The notes: generated by a model from the sequence alone, not told the origin. 64,000 bases of DNA from Draconibacterium sediminis (GCF_000949475.1 NZ_JRHC01000001.1:1984001-2048000), one strand, 5' to 3'. Shown: positions 33,658 through 41,965, counted from the first letter of the stretch. Made by a program: numbers and translations.

Positions 33658-35172
33658 ATGTTACAAATGTCAAAGATTTATCAATTATACATATTTATTT
33701 TCTTTGCCATTCTTCCGTTTGCATATGGGGGCAAAATATATGGGAGCAGCAAAGAAAAACCTAATATCATCTGGATTTTTTCCGATGACCATTCGTATCA
33801 AACCATTGGTGCTTATGGTGGGAGGTTTGCATATTTAAATCCGACACCAAATATCGACAGACTTGCTCATGAAGGTATGCGATTTGATAGGTGCTATGTT
33901 GAAAATTCTATTTGTGCCCCGAGCAGGGCAACACTCTTGACCGGAAAATTCAGTCATGTTCATGGCAAATATCTTAATCAATCAAGTATTAAGTTTGACC
34001 ATAATCAGCAGCAGTTTCAAAAACTATTGCAACAGCATGGGTATCAAACGGCGATGATCGGTAAGATTCATTTAGATGGTAAGATGCAAGGCTTCGATTA
34101 CTGGGATGTGTTACCGGGTCAGGGTAAATATTACGATCCCGAGTTTATTAACGAATCCGGCAAGTACGATACTCGGGGATACGTTACTGATATTATTGTG
34201 GATAAGGCTTTAGACTGGATAAAAAACAAACGGGACAAAAGCAAACCCTTTATGCTCATGATACATCAAAAAGCTCCACATCGCACATGGATACCGGCTA
34301 AAAGGCATATGAGCAAGTATGCAGATGTTGTTTTGCCGGAATCGGATAATTTGTTTGATGATTATGCTTCACGCACTACTGCGGCATACGAACAAAAAAT
34401 GTCGATTGATAAGGATATGACCCTGGAAAGGGATCTGAAGCTTGAAGAAGGCAACGGTGTGCCTGACGGAATGTATGATAATCGACAGGAGTGGTTCGAA
34501 AACAATAAACCGGAAGGAGAAGAACTGGTGCGCTGGAAATATCAGTCCTATATGAAAGACTTTCTACGTTGTGTTTGGGGAGTGGACGAAAATGTAGGCC
34601 GTGTCTTAGATTTTTTGGAAGAAAGCGGACTTGGTGATAATACAGTAGTTTTCTATTCTTCCGATCAGGGCTTTTATAATGGTGAACACGGTTGGTTCGA
34701 TAAACGATTTATGTACGAAGAATCCTTCCGTACACCCTTATTGGCACGCTGGCCGGATCACATTAAACCTGGAAGCGTGAACATGGATTTGGTTCAAAAT
34801 ATCGATTTTGCAGAGACTTTCCTTGATTTGGCTGGTGTTGATATTCCTGGGGATATGCAGGGATGTAGTCTGGTTCCTTTATTACAAGGAGAAACGCCTG
34901 AGGATTGGCGCGAATCGCTTTACTATCATTATTACGAGTATCCTGGAGCGCATAGTGTTCGCAAGCACGAAGGTGTTTCAGGCAAGCGCTTCAAATTGAT
35001 TCGTTTTTATGGGAATGATACACCTGATGACGAGGAGTGGGAACTATATGACCTCAAGAAGGACTCTGCAGAGATGAATAATCTATATGACAATCCTGAA
35101 TATACTCAAACTGTGCAGCATATGAAAGAAGAGTTGAATAGATTAAAGGAGAAGTATAAGGTAAAGGAGTAG
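33658..35172 (+). CDS. S1-family sulfatase resembling N-acetylglucosamine-6-sulfatase type
   Basis: The 504-residue protein has a signal peptide (start at 33658, or at 33667 for MSKIYQLYIFIFFAILPF). It shows IIWIFSDDHSYQTIGAYGG, CAPSR with Cys86 as the formylglycine precursor, LLTGKFSHVHGKYLNQS, IGKIHLDGKMQGFDYW, MIHQKAPHRTW and FYSSDQGFYNGEHGWFDKRF. The D-D-H-x-x-x-x-x-x-A-Y-G start and the D-Q-G-x-x-x-G-E-H-G-W-F-D-K-R block are typical of the S1 branch with GlcNAc-6-sulfatases, iduronate sulfatases and several marine polysaccharide sulfatases. It is the last gene of the long sulfatase run. Its start abuts the remnant gene, so a deletion probably brought it to this position. Confidence 0.9.
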   Translation: MLQMSKIYQLYIFIFFAILPFAYGGKIYGSSKEKPNIIWIFSDDHSYQTIGAYGGRFAYLNPTPNIDRLAHEGMRFDRCYVENSICAPSRATLLTGKFSHVHGKYLNQSSIKFDHNQQQFQKLLQQHGYQTAMIGKIHLDGKMQGFDYWDVLPGQGKYYDPEFINESGKYDTRGYVTDIIVDKALDWIKNKRDKSKPFMLMIHQKAPHRTWIPAKRHMSKYADVVLPESDNLFDDYASRTTAAYEQKMSIDKDMTLERDLKLEEGNGVPDGMYDNRQEWFENNKPEGEELVRWKYQSYMKDFLRCVWGVDENVGRVLDFLEESGLGDNTVVFYSSDQGFYNGEHGWFDKRFMYEESFRTPLLARWPDHIKPGSVNMDLVQNIDFAETFLDLAGVDIPGDMQGCSLVPLLQGETPEDWRESLYYHYYEYPGAHSVRKHEGVSGKRFKLIRFYGNDTPDDEEWELYDLKKDSAEMNNLYDNPEYTQTVQHMKEELNRLKEKYKVKE

Positions 35173-35699
35173 GTTACTTATTGTTAAACGTAATGCAAGG
35201 CTAGCTGCTGATGTTTGCAGATTTTTAATTTAATTACTCGAAACAAAAAGTAGGAACTAATAATCGGATGCCTTGGTTCGTTTGATCAATACAGGAATTA
35301 TGTGCATAGATCATGGAATCTAAAGTTGACTTAAATGTTAATTAGGAATTGTTAGATGTGTTGACTTTATTATTGATCTAGGACAGCACAAAATCTTCCT
35401 AAAGCAAATCTCTATCAACTTGAAATAGGATGGAACGATTCTCATTTTGAATTGTGGATGTTTCGATAATAATAACTACTAGGGAATTAGGCATTAAGTA
35501 ACTGAGGAGTGATTTGAGAGTTTGGAAACACCAAATAACAAATAAGTAGTGTTAATTCAATTCGTTACGAGAATTTAGTAATATAGAAAGGAAATAAATA
35601 ATTCTATATACATAAATTGAGGATGGTAAATCAAAAGACAGTTGTATTTTAGATATTTATATAAATATACAATATCCGAAATCATAAAATCACCTATAC
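35173..35699. other. Long AT-rich intergenic region
   Basis: About 530 bases without a recognisable gene lie between the sulfatase run and the ankyrin gene. A perfect AT palindrome, ATATTTATATAAATAT, lies at 35653-35668, 32 bases before the next start codon; it could be a regulator site or simply AT-rich promoter DNA. No terminator with a GC stem was found. Confidence 0.4.
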
Positions 35700-36314
35700 A
35701 TGAACAAAATAAAGATAGTAACGATGTTAATTATTCTCGGTCTGCTAATATTATCATGCGGAACGAATACCAGGAGCGATAAGGGGAATGAAAAAAAAAT
35801 AGCGGATATCGGTTCAATCGAAGCAGAGGCAATACAGTTTGACACAACTTCAATTTTTCAGGCTGCACTTGAAGGAAATACACAAATTGTACAAGATGCG
35901 CTAAACAATGGATTTGATCCTAATTCTGTTGATGAAAATAAAAGAACGGCTTTAATGCTGGCTGCTTACAATGGAAATACTGAGATTGTGAAGCTTCTAA
36001 TTAATAAAGGAGTAGATGTAAATTTTACCGACGAAATCGAGAGAACGGCCCTAATGTACGCATCAACAGGCCCGTTTGTAAACACTGTTTTAACCTTATT
36101 GGAGGCTGGAGCCGAACCAAATTTGATAGAGAAAGAAGAAAATTGGACAGCTGCTATGATGGCGTCATCAGAGGGGCAGCTGGAAGTTCTAAAAACACTT
36201 ATTGCTTATGGTGCCGATCTTGATATGGTCGATGTTGATGGCGAATCTTCTTTGGATTTTGCCAGTTCAAAAGGACATACTGCTGTCGTTGAATACATAA
36301 AATCAAAAAAATAA
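35700..36314 (+). CDS. Ankyrin-repeat lipoprotein
   Basis: The 204-residue protein has a lipoprotein signal with Cys20 (LLILSCGTNTRSDK), an acidic linker to about residue 48, and then five ankyrin-type repeats to the end. Repeat cores are FQAALEGNTQIVQDALNNGF, TALMLAAYNGNTEIVKLLIN, TALMYASTGPFVNTVLTLLE, AAMMASSEGQLEVLKTLIAY and SLDFASSKGHTAVVEYIKSK. It is probably a periplasm-facing scaffold. Some catalase-linked ankyrin proteins protect against peroxide, but nothing in this neighbourhood supports that. Its stop lies 35 bp before the frameshifted glycosidase gene, so the two may be co-transcribed. Confidence 0.85.
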   Translation: MNKIKIVTMLIILGLLILSCGTNTRSDKGNEKKIADIGSIEAEAIQFDTTSIFQAALEGNTQIVQDALNNGFDPNSVDENKRTALMLAAYNGNTEIVKLLINKGVDVNFTDEIERTALMYASTGPFVNTVLTLLEAGAEPNLIEKEENWTAAMMASSEGQLEVLKTLIAYGADLDMVDVDGESSLDFASSKGHTAVVEYIKSKK

Positions 36315-36349
36315 GAAGTCAATTTTTGCGAAGCAATTAAACGAATATT

Positions 36350-37731
36350 ATGAGAGCCTTAAACCTGAAAGGAATAGTATTTCTTCTATTCGGACTATTT
36401 CTGATTGATGCACGAGGACAAGAACTACCGGTTTTAAAAATATCGGACAATCAAAGATTTATTGTAACTCAGGATAATCAGCCTTTTTTTTGGTTAGAGG
36501 TACAGCATGGGAATTGATTCATCGTTGTAATAAAGAAGAAATTGATCAATATCTGATAGATAGGGCTAAAAAGGGATTTACAGTTGTACAAACAGTAATT
36601 CTTGCCGAATTGGACGGTCTTAATACCCCAAATGCCTATGGTGAGCACCCATTATTTGATTACGATCCAGAAAAATTGAACCCTGCATACTTTGAGTTGG
36701 TTGACTATGTCGTAAAAAAATCAGAAGAGCTTGGCCTTTATGTGGGATTACTGCCAACCTGGGGAGATAAATTTAATAAAGGTTGGGGTGTTGGACCGGT
36801 TATTTTTGATGAACGAAATGCAGAAGTTTATGGACAAACATTGGCAGGGAGATACAAGTCAAATAATAACATTATCTGGATATTGGGAGGAGACCGCGTG
36901 CCTGAAAATGAGCAGCATTTCAATATTATACGCTCAATGGCAAAAGGTATTCGAAAAACAGACTCAACACATTTGATTACTTATCATCCTTCAGGAGGTA
37001 AAAATGCGATTGATTATTTTAATGAAGACTGGCTTGACTTCGATATGTTTCAGAGTGGCCATAGCAGACTTGTTAAAGAGTATCAATATGTATTAAAGGC
37101 GAGGGAGAAATCACCAGACAAGCCTACCGTTAATGGTGAAGCGAGATATGAAAATATAGAAGATCGGTTTTGGGAGAAAGAAAAATTTGGATGGTTGGAT
37201 GATGCCGATGTAAGAGTTTCAGCTTATTGGAGCATAATATCCGGGGCCGCCGGTTATACTTACGGTTGTAACGATATATGGCAAATGTATGATATCTACA
37301 GACAGCCTAATTTACAAGCGCGTACCGACTGGAAAGTTGCTCTTAACCTACCTGGATCTTCGCAAATGGGATTTATGAGAAAGATGTTTGAGCTATTTCC
37401 CTGGCAAAATATGAATTATGACTCGTCATTGATTCTTAATGAAAACGCAGAAAATGAATCATATATAATTGCGTCAATTAGTAAGGAAAGAGACTTTATT
37501 TTAGCGTACACACCAACAGGGAAACAGATTGATCTTGATCTGTCAAGGATGAAATCAAACACTGTTTATACTTATTGGTTTAATCCCCGTAGCGGAAAAT
37601 TTAAGTACATTGATCAATACGGAAGAGATTCTCAACCTGTATTTAAACCATGGGCAGAAGGTTGGGGGTGTGATTTTGTTTTAATCGTTACCGGCGAAAA
37701 ACTTGATATTGCGAAGTTCTATAATGAGTAA
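36350..37731 (+). pseudogene. Frameshifted DUF4038/GH140-like glycosidase
   Basis: From the ATG at 36350 the first frame gives a signal peptide ([17 protein letters not shown]) and [19 protein letters not shown], then leaves the family pattern and stops about ten codons later. The second frame continues from about 36496 with [20 protein letters not shown]. Family members read F-F-W-L-G-x-T-A-W-E-L, so a single lost G near 36497 (TTAGAGG for TTAGGAGG) explains the break. The restored protein of about 460 residues has a barrel (GLYVGLLPTWGDKFNKGWG, IIWILGGDR, TVNGEARYE, SAYWSIISGAAGYTYGCNDI) and a C-terminal sandwich like the putative collagen-binding domain. GH140 relatives cleave apiose or other unusual sugars. 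It is a real mutation or a sequencing error; the rest is uninterrupted. Confidence 0.78.
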
Positions 37732-37868
37732 TATCAATATCAGTAGTCATAGCAATTACAGGCAAAGACGGAGTCTTTTGCGTTTAAATTCAACAGGAAT
37801 AGCAAAATATATAATACAGAGGTTTCGAAAGCCCGGAGTAACCTGAAAAACTAATATAAAATGAGGTA

Positions 37869-37892
37869 CATCCCGGTATTTTGGTCGGGATG
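37869..37892. terminator. Possible bidirectional terminator hairpin
   Basis: CATCCCG at 37869-37875 pairs with CGGGATG at 37886-37892 around a 10-base loop, in the gap between two convergent genes (the glycosidase and ribB). There is no adjacent T-run in either direction, so the call rests on position and symmetry. Confidence 0.35.
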
Positions 37893-37920
37893 CGTCTACT
37901 CGATAATATGTAACTGTTTT

Positions 37921-38589
37921 TTAATTAGCTATTTCTAGTTTTTCTTTCTTATTATTTGTTATCTCACGATATTGATAAATATCTTCAATCGAGACCACAC
38001 TCATTTTATGTTTTTCTGCAAATCTGCAAATCTCAGGTAATTTTGACATTGTGCCATCTTCATTTGTTAATTCGCATAAAACTGCTGATTCTCCTAATCC
38101 TGCAATTTTTATCAAATCGACACTCCCTTCCGTATGTCCTCGTCTTTCAAAAACTCCATTTCCACGTGCCAATAATGGGAATACGTGTCCAGGGTGTGAT
38201 AAATCTTCAGGTTTGGCATTTTGAGCAATTGCTGTTTTTATAGTTACTAATCTGTCTTCTGCTGAAACTCCTGTAGTTACTCCATTTTTTGCTTCAATAG
38301 ATATAGTAAATGCTGTTTGGTTTTTACTCGTATTTTCAACAACCATTTGCCTCAAACCAAGTTGCTTGCATTTGTTCTCAGTTAAACACAAACAAACGAT
38401 TCCACTACACTCACGAATCATTAAAGCCATATCTTTTACTGTCATCTTTTCAGCGGGGAAAATGATATCGCCCTCATTTTCACGATTCTCATCATCTACA
38501 AGCAATATTCCAAAACCTTGTTGTAATTTTTTAACAGCATTCTCAACTCTTGTGTTGCTGTCTTTTCCAAACGAATCCAAACCATTCAT
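37921..38589 (-). CDS. ribB: 3,4-dihydroxy-2-butanone-4-phosphate synthase
   Basis: The 222-residue protein matches stand-alone Rib[19 protein letters not shown] carries the acidic metal-binding loop. [41 protein letters not shown] and [15 protein letters not shown] hold the substrate-binding Asp/Arg/His/Glu set. It converts ribulose 5-phosphate into the four-carbon precursor of the riboflavin ring plus formate, in the cytoplasm. There is no GTP cyclohydrolase II half, unlike the fused RibBA common in Bacteroidota, so it may be an extra copy. The start has a true Shine-Dalgarno sequence (AAGGAG, 38595-38600) and lies below an FMN riboswitch, so it is repressed when FMN is plentiful. It stands alone, next to decayed mobile-element genes. 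Confidence 0.95.
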   Translation of the reverse strand: MNGLDSFGKDSNTRVENAVKKLQQGFGILLVDDENRENEGDIIFPAEKMTVKDMALMIRECSGIVCLCLTENKCKQLGLRQMVVENTSKNQTAFTISIEAKNGVTTGVSAEDRLVTIKTAIAQNAKPEDLSHPGHVFPLLARGNGVFERRGHTEGSVDLIKIAGLGESAVLCELTNEDGTMSKLPEICRFAEKHKMSVVSIEDIYQYREITNNKKEKLEIAN

Positions 38590-38590
38590 C

Positions 38591-38635
38591 TTTACTCCTT
38601 TTTATTGATTAGTAATATTAAATCTTCGGAGCAAA
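38591..38635 (-). promoter_or_regulatory. Shine-Dalgarno-sequestering stem of the ribB leader
   Basis: On the minus strand TTTGCTCC (38635-38628) can pair with GGAGTAAA (38598-38591), eight pairs including one G-U. This would bury the Shine-Dalgarno GGAG just before the ribB ATG. A further stem-loop, ACAATTA plus CAATTGA against TCAGTTG plus TAATTGT, lies between this stem and the aptamer (about 38650-38685). No T-run terminator is present, so control at translation start is the simpler reading. Confidence 0.5.
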
Positions 38636-38693
38636 TCTGATTAACAACAATTATACAACTGATCGAATCAATTGTAATTGTCATTATTTGTTT

Positions 38694-38806
38694 TCTTCTC
38701 TCATCCAGACTTTAACTGTCGGTTTTGGAATTTCACCAAATCAGTCCTTTTTCAAGGAGTCGCGGACTTTTACCGCCGGTAGGGAATTGCGCCCTGCCCC
38801 GAAGAA
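38694..38806 (-). promoter_or_regulatory. FMN riboswitch (RFN element) controlling ribB
   Basis: Read on the minus strand, the segment carries the conserved RFN landmarks in order: TTCTTCGGGGCAGGG at the start, AATTCCCTACCGGCGGTAAA, AGTCCGCGA, CTGATTTGGTGAAATTCC, AAAACCGACAGTTAAAGTC and TGGATGAGAGAAG at the end. The 5' TTCTTC pairs with the 3' GAGAAG to close the six-helix junction. The element binds flavin mononucleotide and shuts off the gene downstream, here ribB, about 105 bases away. This is one of the clearest RNA features in the window. Confidence 0.95.
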
Positions 38807-38814
38807 AATCAGCG

Positions 38815-38848
38815 CAAAATTATATATTATTTTTACATTTTTATCAAT
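38815..38848 (-). promoter_or_regulatory. Promoter of the ribB riboswitch transcript
   Basis: On the minus strand TAATTTTG (38822-38815) matches the Bacteroidota -7 box TAnnTTTG exactly, and ATTG (38848-38845) stands 22 bases upstream as a weak -33 box. Transcription would begin a few bases before the first base of the riboswitch, as expected. Confidence 0.55.
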
Positions 38849-39077
38849 CTATCAACACTTTCGTAAGATCTCATAGGAATTACATGCAACATATTCAAAA
38901 CTGTTTTGAGTTTGAACGAAGGAAATGAATTATATCAAACATCAAACCACTTTATTTGAACGATTTGCTGATGATGTCAGTATCACGCCATATCATATCA
39001 GTCTTCACTTCGCACTTTTTTAGCTATGGAATAGAAACCGTTTTCGGAATCCTTTTCCCGTTCTCAAGGGGGAGGTG

Positions 39078-39305
39078 ATGTTTTTAGCGCATAGCGGTTC
39101 TACCAATACCTATGCAAAATATATAAAATAGCTTCGGGATTGGGATATCTCTTACGGAAACCTGATACCAGTTGGAAAGTTTCCTGTACCACATTTGATA
39201 CAGGAACTGCGACGAGAACTGATATCAGAAGTGCGACGAGAAGTAATACCAGAACTACGACTGGAAGTGATACCGGAACTGCGACGGCATGGAAGAAAAC
39301 ATTAG
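39078..39305 (+). pseudogene. Broken small gene encoding eight-residue helical repeats
   Basis: The ATG at 39078 follows a strong GGAGGTG. The frame reads MFLAHSGSTNTYAKYIK, meets TAG at 39129-39131, then continues as LRDWDISYGNLIPVGKFPVP and an Arg/Glu-rich tail of four eight-residue repeats (LIQELRRE, LISEVRRE, VIPELRLE, VIPELRRH) before TAG 39303-39305. Such a tail forms one long charged helix. A competing frame (39140-39505) runs over the same DNA but gives Thr/Arg-rich low-complexity sequence. I do not recognise the family. The neighbouring ATPase relic suggests an old integrative element. The in-frame stop makes the gene probably dead, unless translation restarts downstream. Confidence 0.5.
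39197..39292 (+). repeat. Four tandem 24-bp repeats
   Basis: Four adjoining 24-base units start at 39197, 39221, 39245 and 39269. Each begins with a GATAC/AATAC-like pentamer followed by GGAACTGCGACG-like sequence. They share most positions and encode the eight-residue helical repeat of the broken gene above. Because the unit is a multiple of three it keeps the frame, pointing to expansion within a coding sequence. Confidence 0.75.
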
Positions 39306-39352
39306 AAATAGATCAAACAGGAATAAACAGGATCACCATAAAAACTTTAATA

Positions 39353-39679
39353 ATGGAAAGCAAAAGAAATCCACAGGTCACCTCCACATCAACAACGACA
39401 AAGATTATTCGGAATCCGAATAAAGAATTTACTCTGTTTAAAGATGGGATGTTACGATTTAATTTCACAGAAAGCAGAAACTGGCTGGAAGATCAGGGGA
39501 AATAAGTCTTTGTTTCACACTTTTATATTGATCCGCTTGATTATCCACTGATTCATGACCTCTTGATTTATGCCAAGAGACAAAGAAACAGCAAGAAAAC
39601 GATACTTGGATCTGTTCTGTTCATCGGAGCGGTTGGATGCGGGAAAATATCCATGATAATGCTCATACGTTATTTCTGA
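39353..39679 (+). pseudogene. Remnant of an element-borne P-loop ATPase
   Basis: From ATG 39353 the frame reads MESKRNPQVTSTST and NKEFTLFKDGMLRFNFTESR, meets TAA at 39503-39505, and continues in the same frame with VSHFYIDPLDYPLIHDLLIY, then GSVLFIGAVGCGKISMIML, ending at TGA 39677-39679. A family of Bacteroidota mobile-element ATPases has the order D-x-x-D-x-x-x-I, a short helix, then a Walker A of the form G-P-V-G-C-G-K-T/S. Here the Thr/Ser after the Lys is Ile. The gene is thus interrupted by a stop, has a damaged Walker A and lacks the Walker B half. It is a relic of an older integrative element. Confidence 0.6.
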
Positions 39680-40433
39680 AATCCGTAGCTAGGATACTGG
39701 CAGACCATCTCTTTTTGCTATACTTACCTCCATCCCTGCTCTTATCATCTGACTGAGCACATGTGGTATTAAAAGGTAATCCTAGACATTTTTTTTTTGC
39801 CACGGTCTTTTCTCCTGCCAGTCTTCGACTCTCCCTAAATCTGTTCACCCTCTCATCGGAAACAGTCGCTGGTCTCGTTCGTTCAGTGAAAAAAACCTTT
39901 AGGTACCGCATGTATAGAGCCATCCTTACGTTTCACTCATGTCCGGCACTTTCCCGAAGCCTGCAGGCATTACTACCTGACAGTTCATTGTTTTTTTTTA
40001 GGTTGAAAACAAAAAAAAGACGCCCAAAGATCACCAGCCTCCGCTAAAGCCCACGCCCGTTAAACCGCAAGGCTAAATAAATGCCCCGCTTTATGGGCAT
40101 AAAAATTTGAATTTATAGTTGAAAGAGACGGGACAGCCTTGCCGTTTATCCCCGGATGGCAGTCCTCGGGCTTTCTTCTCTTTTTTTCTTTTTTTCTCTT
40201 CTTTTAGGGAATATTTTATTTTACCATATGAAAATGAAAGAATCTATTGGGATTACTAATTCGTTACCACCGAAATCTATGTAATGGCTGGAGGGGGAGG
40301 GATTGGCAAGATGTGATTTTGTTTCACAAAATCCCTTGTGCCTGTCCGGCAAGGACTTTTAATCTGGCGATTAAAAGCTTGATTAATTCTTCGAATTAAG
40401 GTTTTTGAGGAAATATGAAACGATTTTAAAATA
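39680..40433. other. Decayed non-coding flank of the left integrative element
   Basis: About 750 bases carry no convincing gene; the open frames on both strands around 39663-40047 show no family features. Small hairpins occur: ATGCCC/GGGCAT at 40081-40100, and CTTTTAATC/GATTAAAAG at 40356-40377. There is a pyrimidine-only run of about 40 bases near 40165-40205. It looks like eroded mobile-element DNA. Confidence 0.45.
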
Positions 40434-40466
40434 CAATTTCCGTTGCGATCTAAGCAACGGAAATTG
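40434..40466 (-). terminator. Terminator of the left integrase
   Basis: CAATTTCCGTTGC (40434-40446) pairs perfectly over 13 bases with GCAACGGAAATTG (40454-40466) around a 7-base loop. It lies just beyond the stop codon of the minus-strand integrase, the right place for its terminator. Confidence 0.7.
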
Positions 40467-40478
40467 AAATGTTATTCA

Positions 40479-41699
40479 TCAAATTGCTTTTTTCTTTTCA
40501 CTAAGTCTTGTTTGAAGCAAATCCATATCTTCTGAGATTTTCTGATCCAGAACTTTTGCATAAATCTGGGTTGTTTTTAACGATGTGTGTCCAAGGATTT
40601 TCGAGACAGTTTCAATTGGAACTCCGTTTGCCAATGTTACAGAAGTTGCAAAAGTATGCCTGGCAATATGCATAGTAATGTCCTTATTTATGTTGCAGAT
40701 ATCACCCAATTCTTTAAGGTAACTATTCATTTTTTGGTTAGTTAAAACCGGAAGTAATTTTCCGCTATTTTCATTTTTAGGATAGTTCGAATATTTATTC
40801 AGGATTCTTTTTGCTTCAGGTATTAATGGAATCCGGCAACGATTACTGGTCTTGGTCCGGTCAATAATTATCCAGTCCTTTTTGTCGATTCCTTTATGCA
40901 GATGACTTTTGTTTAGTTTATAAATATCAGAATAAGAGAGCCCAGTGTAACATGCAAAAACAAAAATATCGCGAACAACTGACATGCGCTCAATCTGTAT
41001 TTCCTTTTCCTCTAAACGTGTAAGTTCTTCAATCGTCAGAATTTCCCGGTGCGTTGGCTCAAGTCCTACCTTATACTTATTGTATGGATTTTTTGAAATA
41101 TGCTCCATAGAAATAGCCAGGTTTAGTATTCTCCTTAAATGTTTATGGTAGTTCCATGCCGTATTCTGATGGACTTTAAATTTTTGTTTGAGATAAACAT
41201 CAAAAGCATCTAAAAATGCAAATTTTATTTTTTCTACAGGGAAGTCATTTTGTTTATACTTAAATCGGATAAAAGTTGCCAGTCTTTTTCTCGACGATTT
41301 ATAGTGTTTGTAAGTCTCCATTGAGTATCCTTTATTTAATTTGGCAAGGATACTTTCAAGGTAATAATCAAAGATTTCTAATATCCCCTTTGAGTTAGTT
41401 ACCTGCAATAAATAATCTTTGATCGTTTTTACCGAATAATCTTCTCCGCTTGATCTTAGCTGATTAAAATAGTCTTGAATTTCGGTTTTTAGTTTATCAA
41501 GTCTTTCATTGACATTGTAAGCATACGGAGCGCGGTCTTTAACTCTTCCTTTTGCATCACTCCAATGTTTGGGTTGAATAAACAATCCGGTGGAAAGATC
41601 TACTCTTTTTGATTTAACCGTGAATCTAACATAGATGGGCAGTTGACCATCATCATTTAACCTCGATTTTCGAGGATAAAAATGGATAATAACTCTCAT
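40479..41699 (-). CDS. Tyrosine recombinase, IntDOT-like (Ser in place of first Arg)
   Basis: The 406-residue protein has the Bacteroidota integrase layout: N-terminal arm-binding domain (about 1-95), SAM-like core-binding domain (about 105-205) and catalytic domain (about 220-400). The catalytic H-x-x-R is HIARHTF, the second His is in LGHTS and the nucleophile Tyr is in TQIYAKV. The first catalytic Arg, normally in T-G-L-R-x-x-D, is replaced by Ser (YTGLSYSDI), as described for the CTnDOT integrase IntDOT. It would integrate and excise the left element. The genes to its left are relics, so it may be the last intact gene of that element. A terminator follows its stop, and repeated GGTCCCTC sites lie upstream. 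Confidence 0.93.
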   Translation of the reverse strand: MRVIIHFYPRKSRLNDDGQLPIYVRFTVKSKRVDLSTGLFIQPKHWSDAKGRVKDRAPYAYNVNERLDKLKTEIQDYFNQLRSSGEDYSVKTIKDYLLQVTNSKGILEIFDYYLESILAKLNKGYSMETYKHYKSSRKRLATFIRFKYKQNDFPVEKIKFAFLDAFDVYLKQKFKVHQNTAWNYHKHLRRILNLAISMEHISKNPYNKYKVGLEPTHREILTIEELTRLEEKEIQIERMSVVRDIFVFACYTGLSYSDIYKLNKSHLHKGIDKKDWIIIDRTKTSNRCRIPLIPEAKRILNKYSNYPKNENSGKLLPVLTNQKMNSYLKELGDICNINKDITMHIARHTFATSVTLANGVPIETVSKILGHTSLKTTQIYAKVLDQKISEDMDLLQTRLSEKKKAI

Positions 41700-41837
41700 A
41701 ATTACCTCCTTTTAAAATTGTTAATAAATGATTCCGGTTGATGCTTAAAACTACTGAATATTGAGTAAAATTAAAACAGTAAACAGCACCAAAAAGAACC
41801 AAATAAAATGTTAAAAATCAAATAATTATAGAGTTTC

Positions 41838-41887
41838 GAGGGACCATGGATTTGTGAAAATTGCTATGGTCCCTCTGTGGTCCCTCC
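41838..41887. repeat. Three copies of a GGTCCCTC motif upstream of the integrase
   Basis: GAGGGACCAT at 41838-41847 is the exact inverse of ATGGTCCCTC at 41866-41875, and a third copy, TGGTCCCTCC, follows directly at 41878-41887. They sit between the left integrase start and the tRNA-like attachment sequence. Arm-type integrase-binding sites or a regulator operator would be found there. The function is inferred from position. Confidence 0.6.
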
Positions 41888-41931
41888 AAATAAGGCTATA
41901 TATGGCCTTTATTGGTATTTTACTAAAAAAG

Positions 41932-41965
41932 AAAAGCGCTTAAAATCAATGATTTAAGCGCTTTT
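41932..41965. terminator. Perfect 13-bp hairpin next to the tRNA-like end
   Basis: AAAAGCGCTTAAA (41932-41944) and TTTAAGCGCTTTT (41953-41965) form a perfect stem with an 8-base loop, flanked by A and T runs. Read on the minus strand it follows the tRNA 3'-end-like sequence by about 25 bases, the usual place of a tRNA terminator. It could also end transcription coming from either integrase side. Confidence 0.65.

Noticed and set aside
35653-35668. AT palindrome as a terminator
   Set aside because: The stem contains no G or C and lies just before a gene start, so it is more likely part of a promoter.
36484-36500. Programmed frameshift at the run of eight T in the DUF4038 gene
   Set aside because: The conserved Trp after the T-run is in the first frame, so the break lies after it, at TTAGAGG, which is no known slippery site; family members are single-frame.
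39197-39292. Short repeats as a CRISPR array
   Set aside because: Units adjoin without spacers, vary in sequence and keep a reading frame; no cas genes are present.
39663-40047. Open frames on both strands as real genes
   Set aside because: The frames overlap in antisense, show no signal peptide or family motif, and lie in sequence with several decayed genes.
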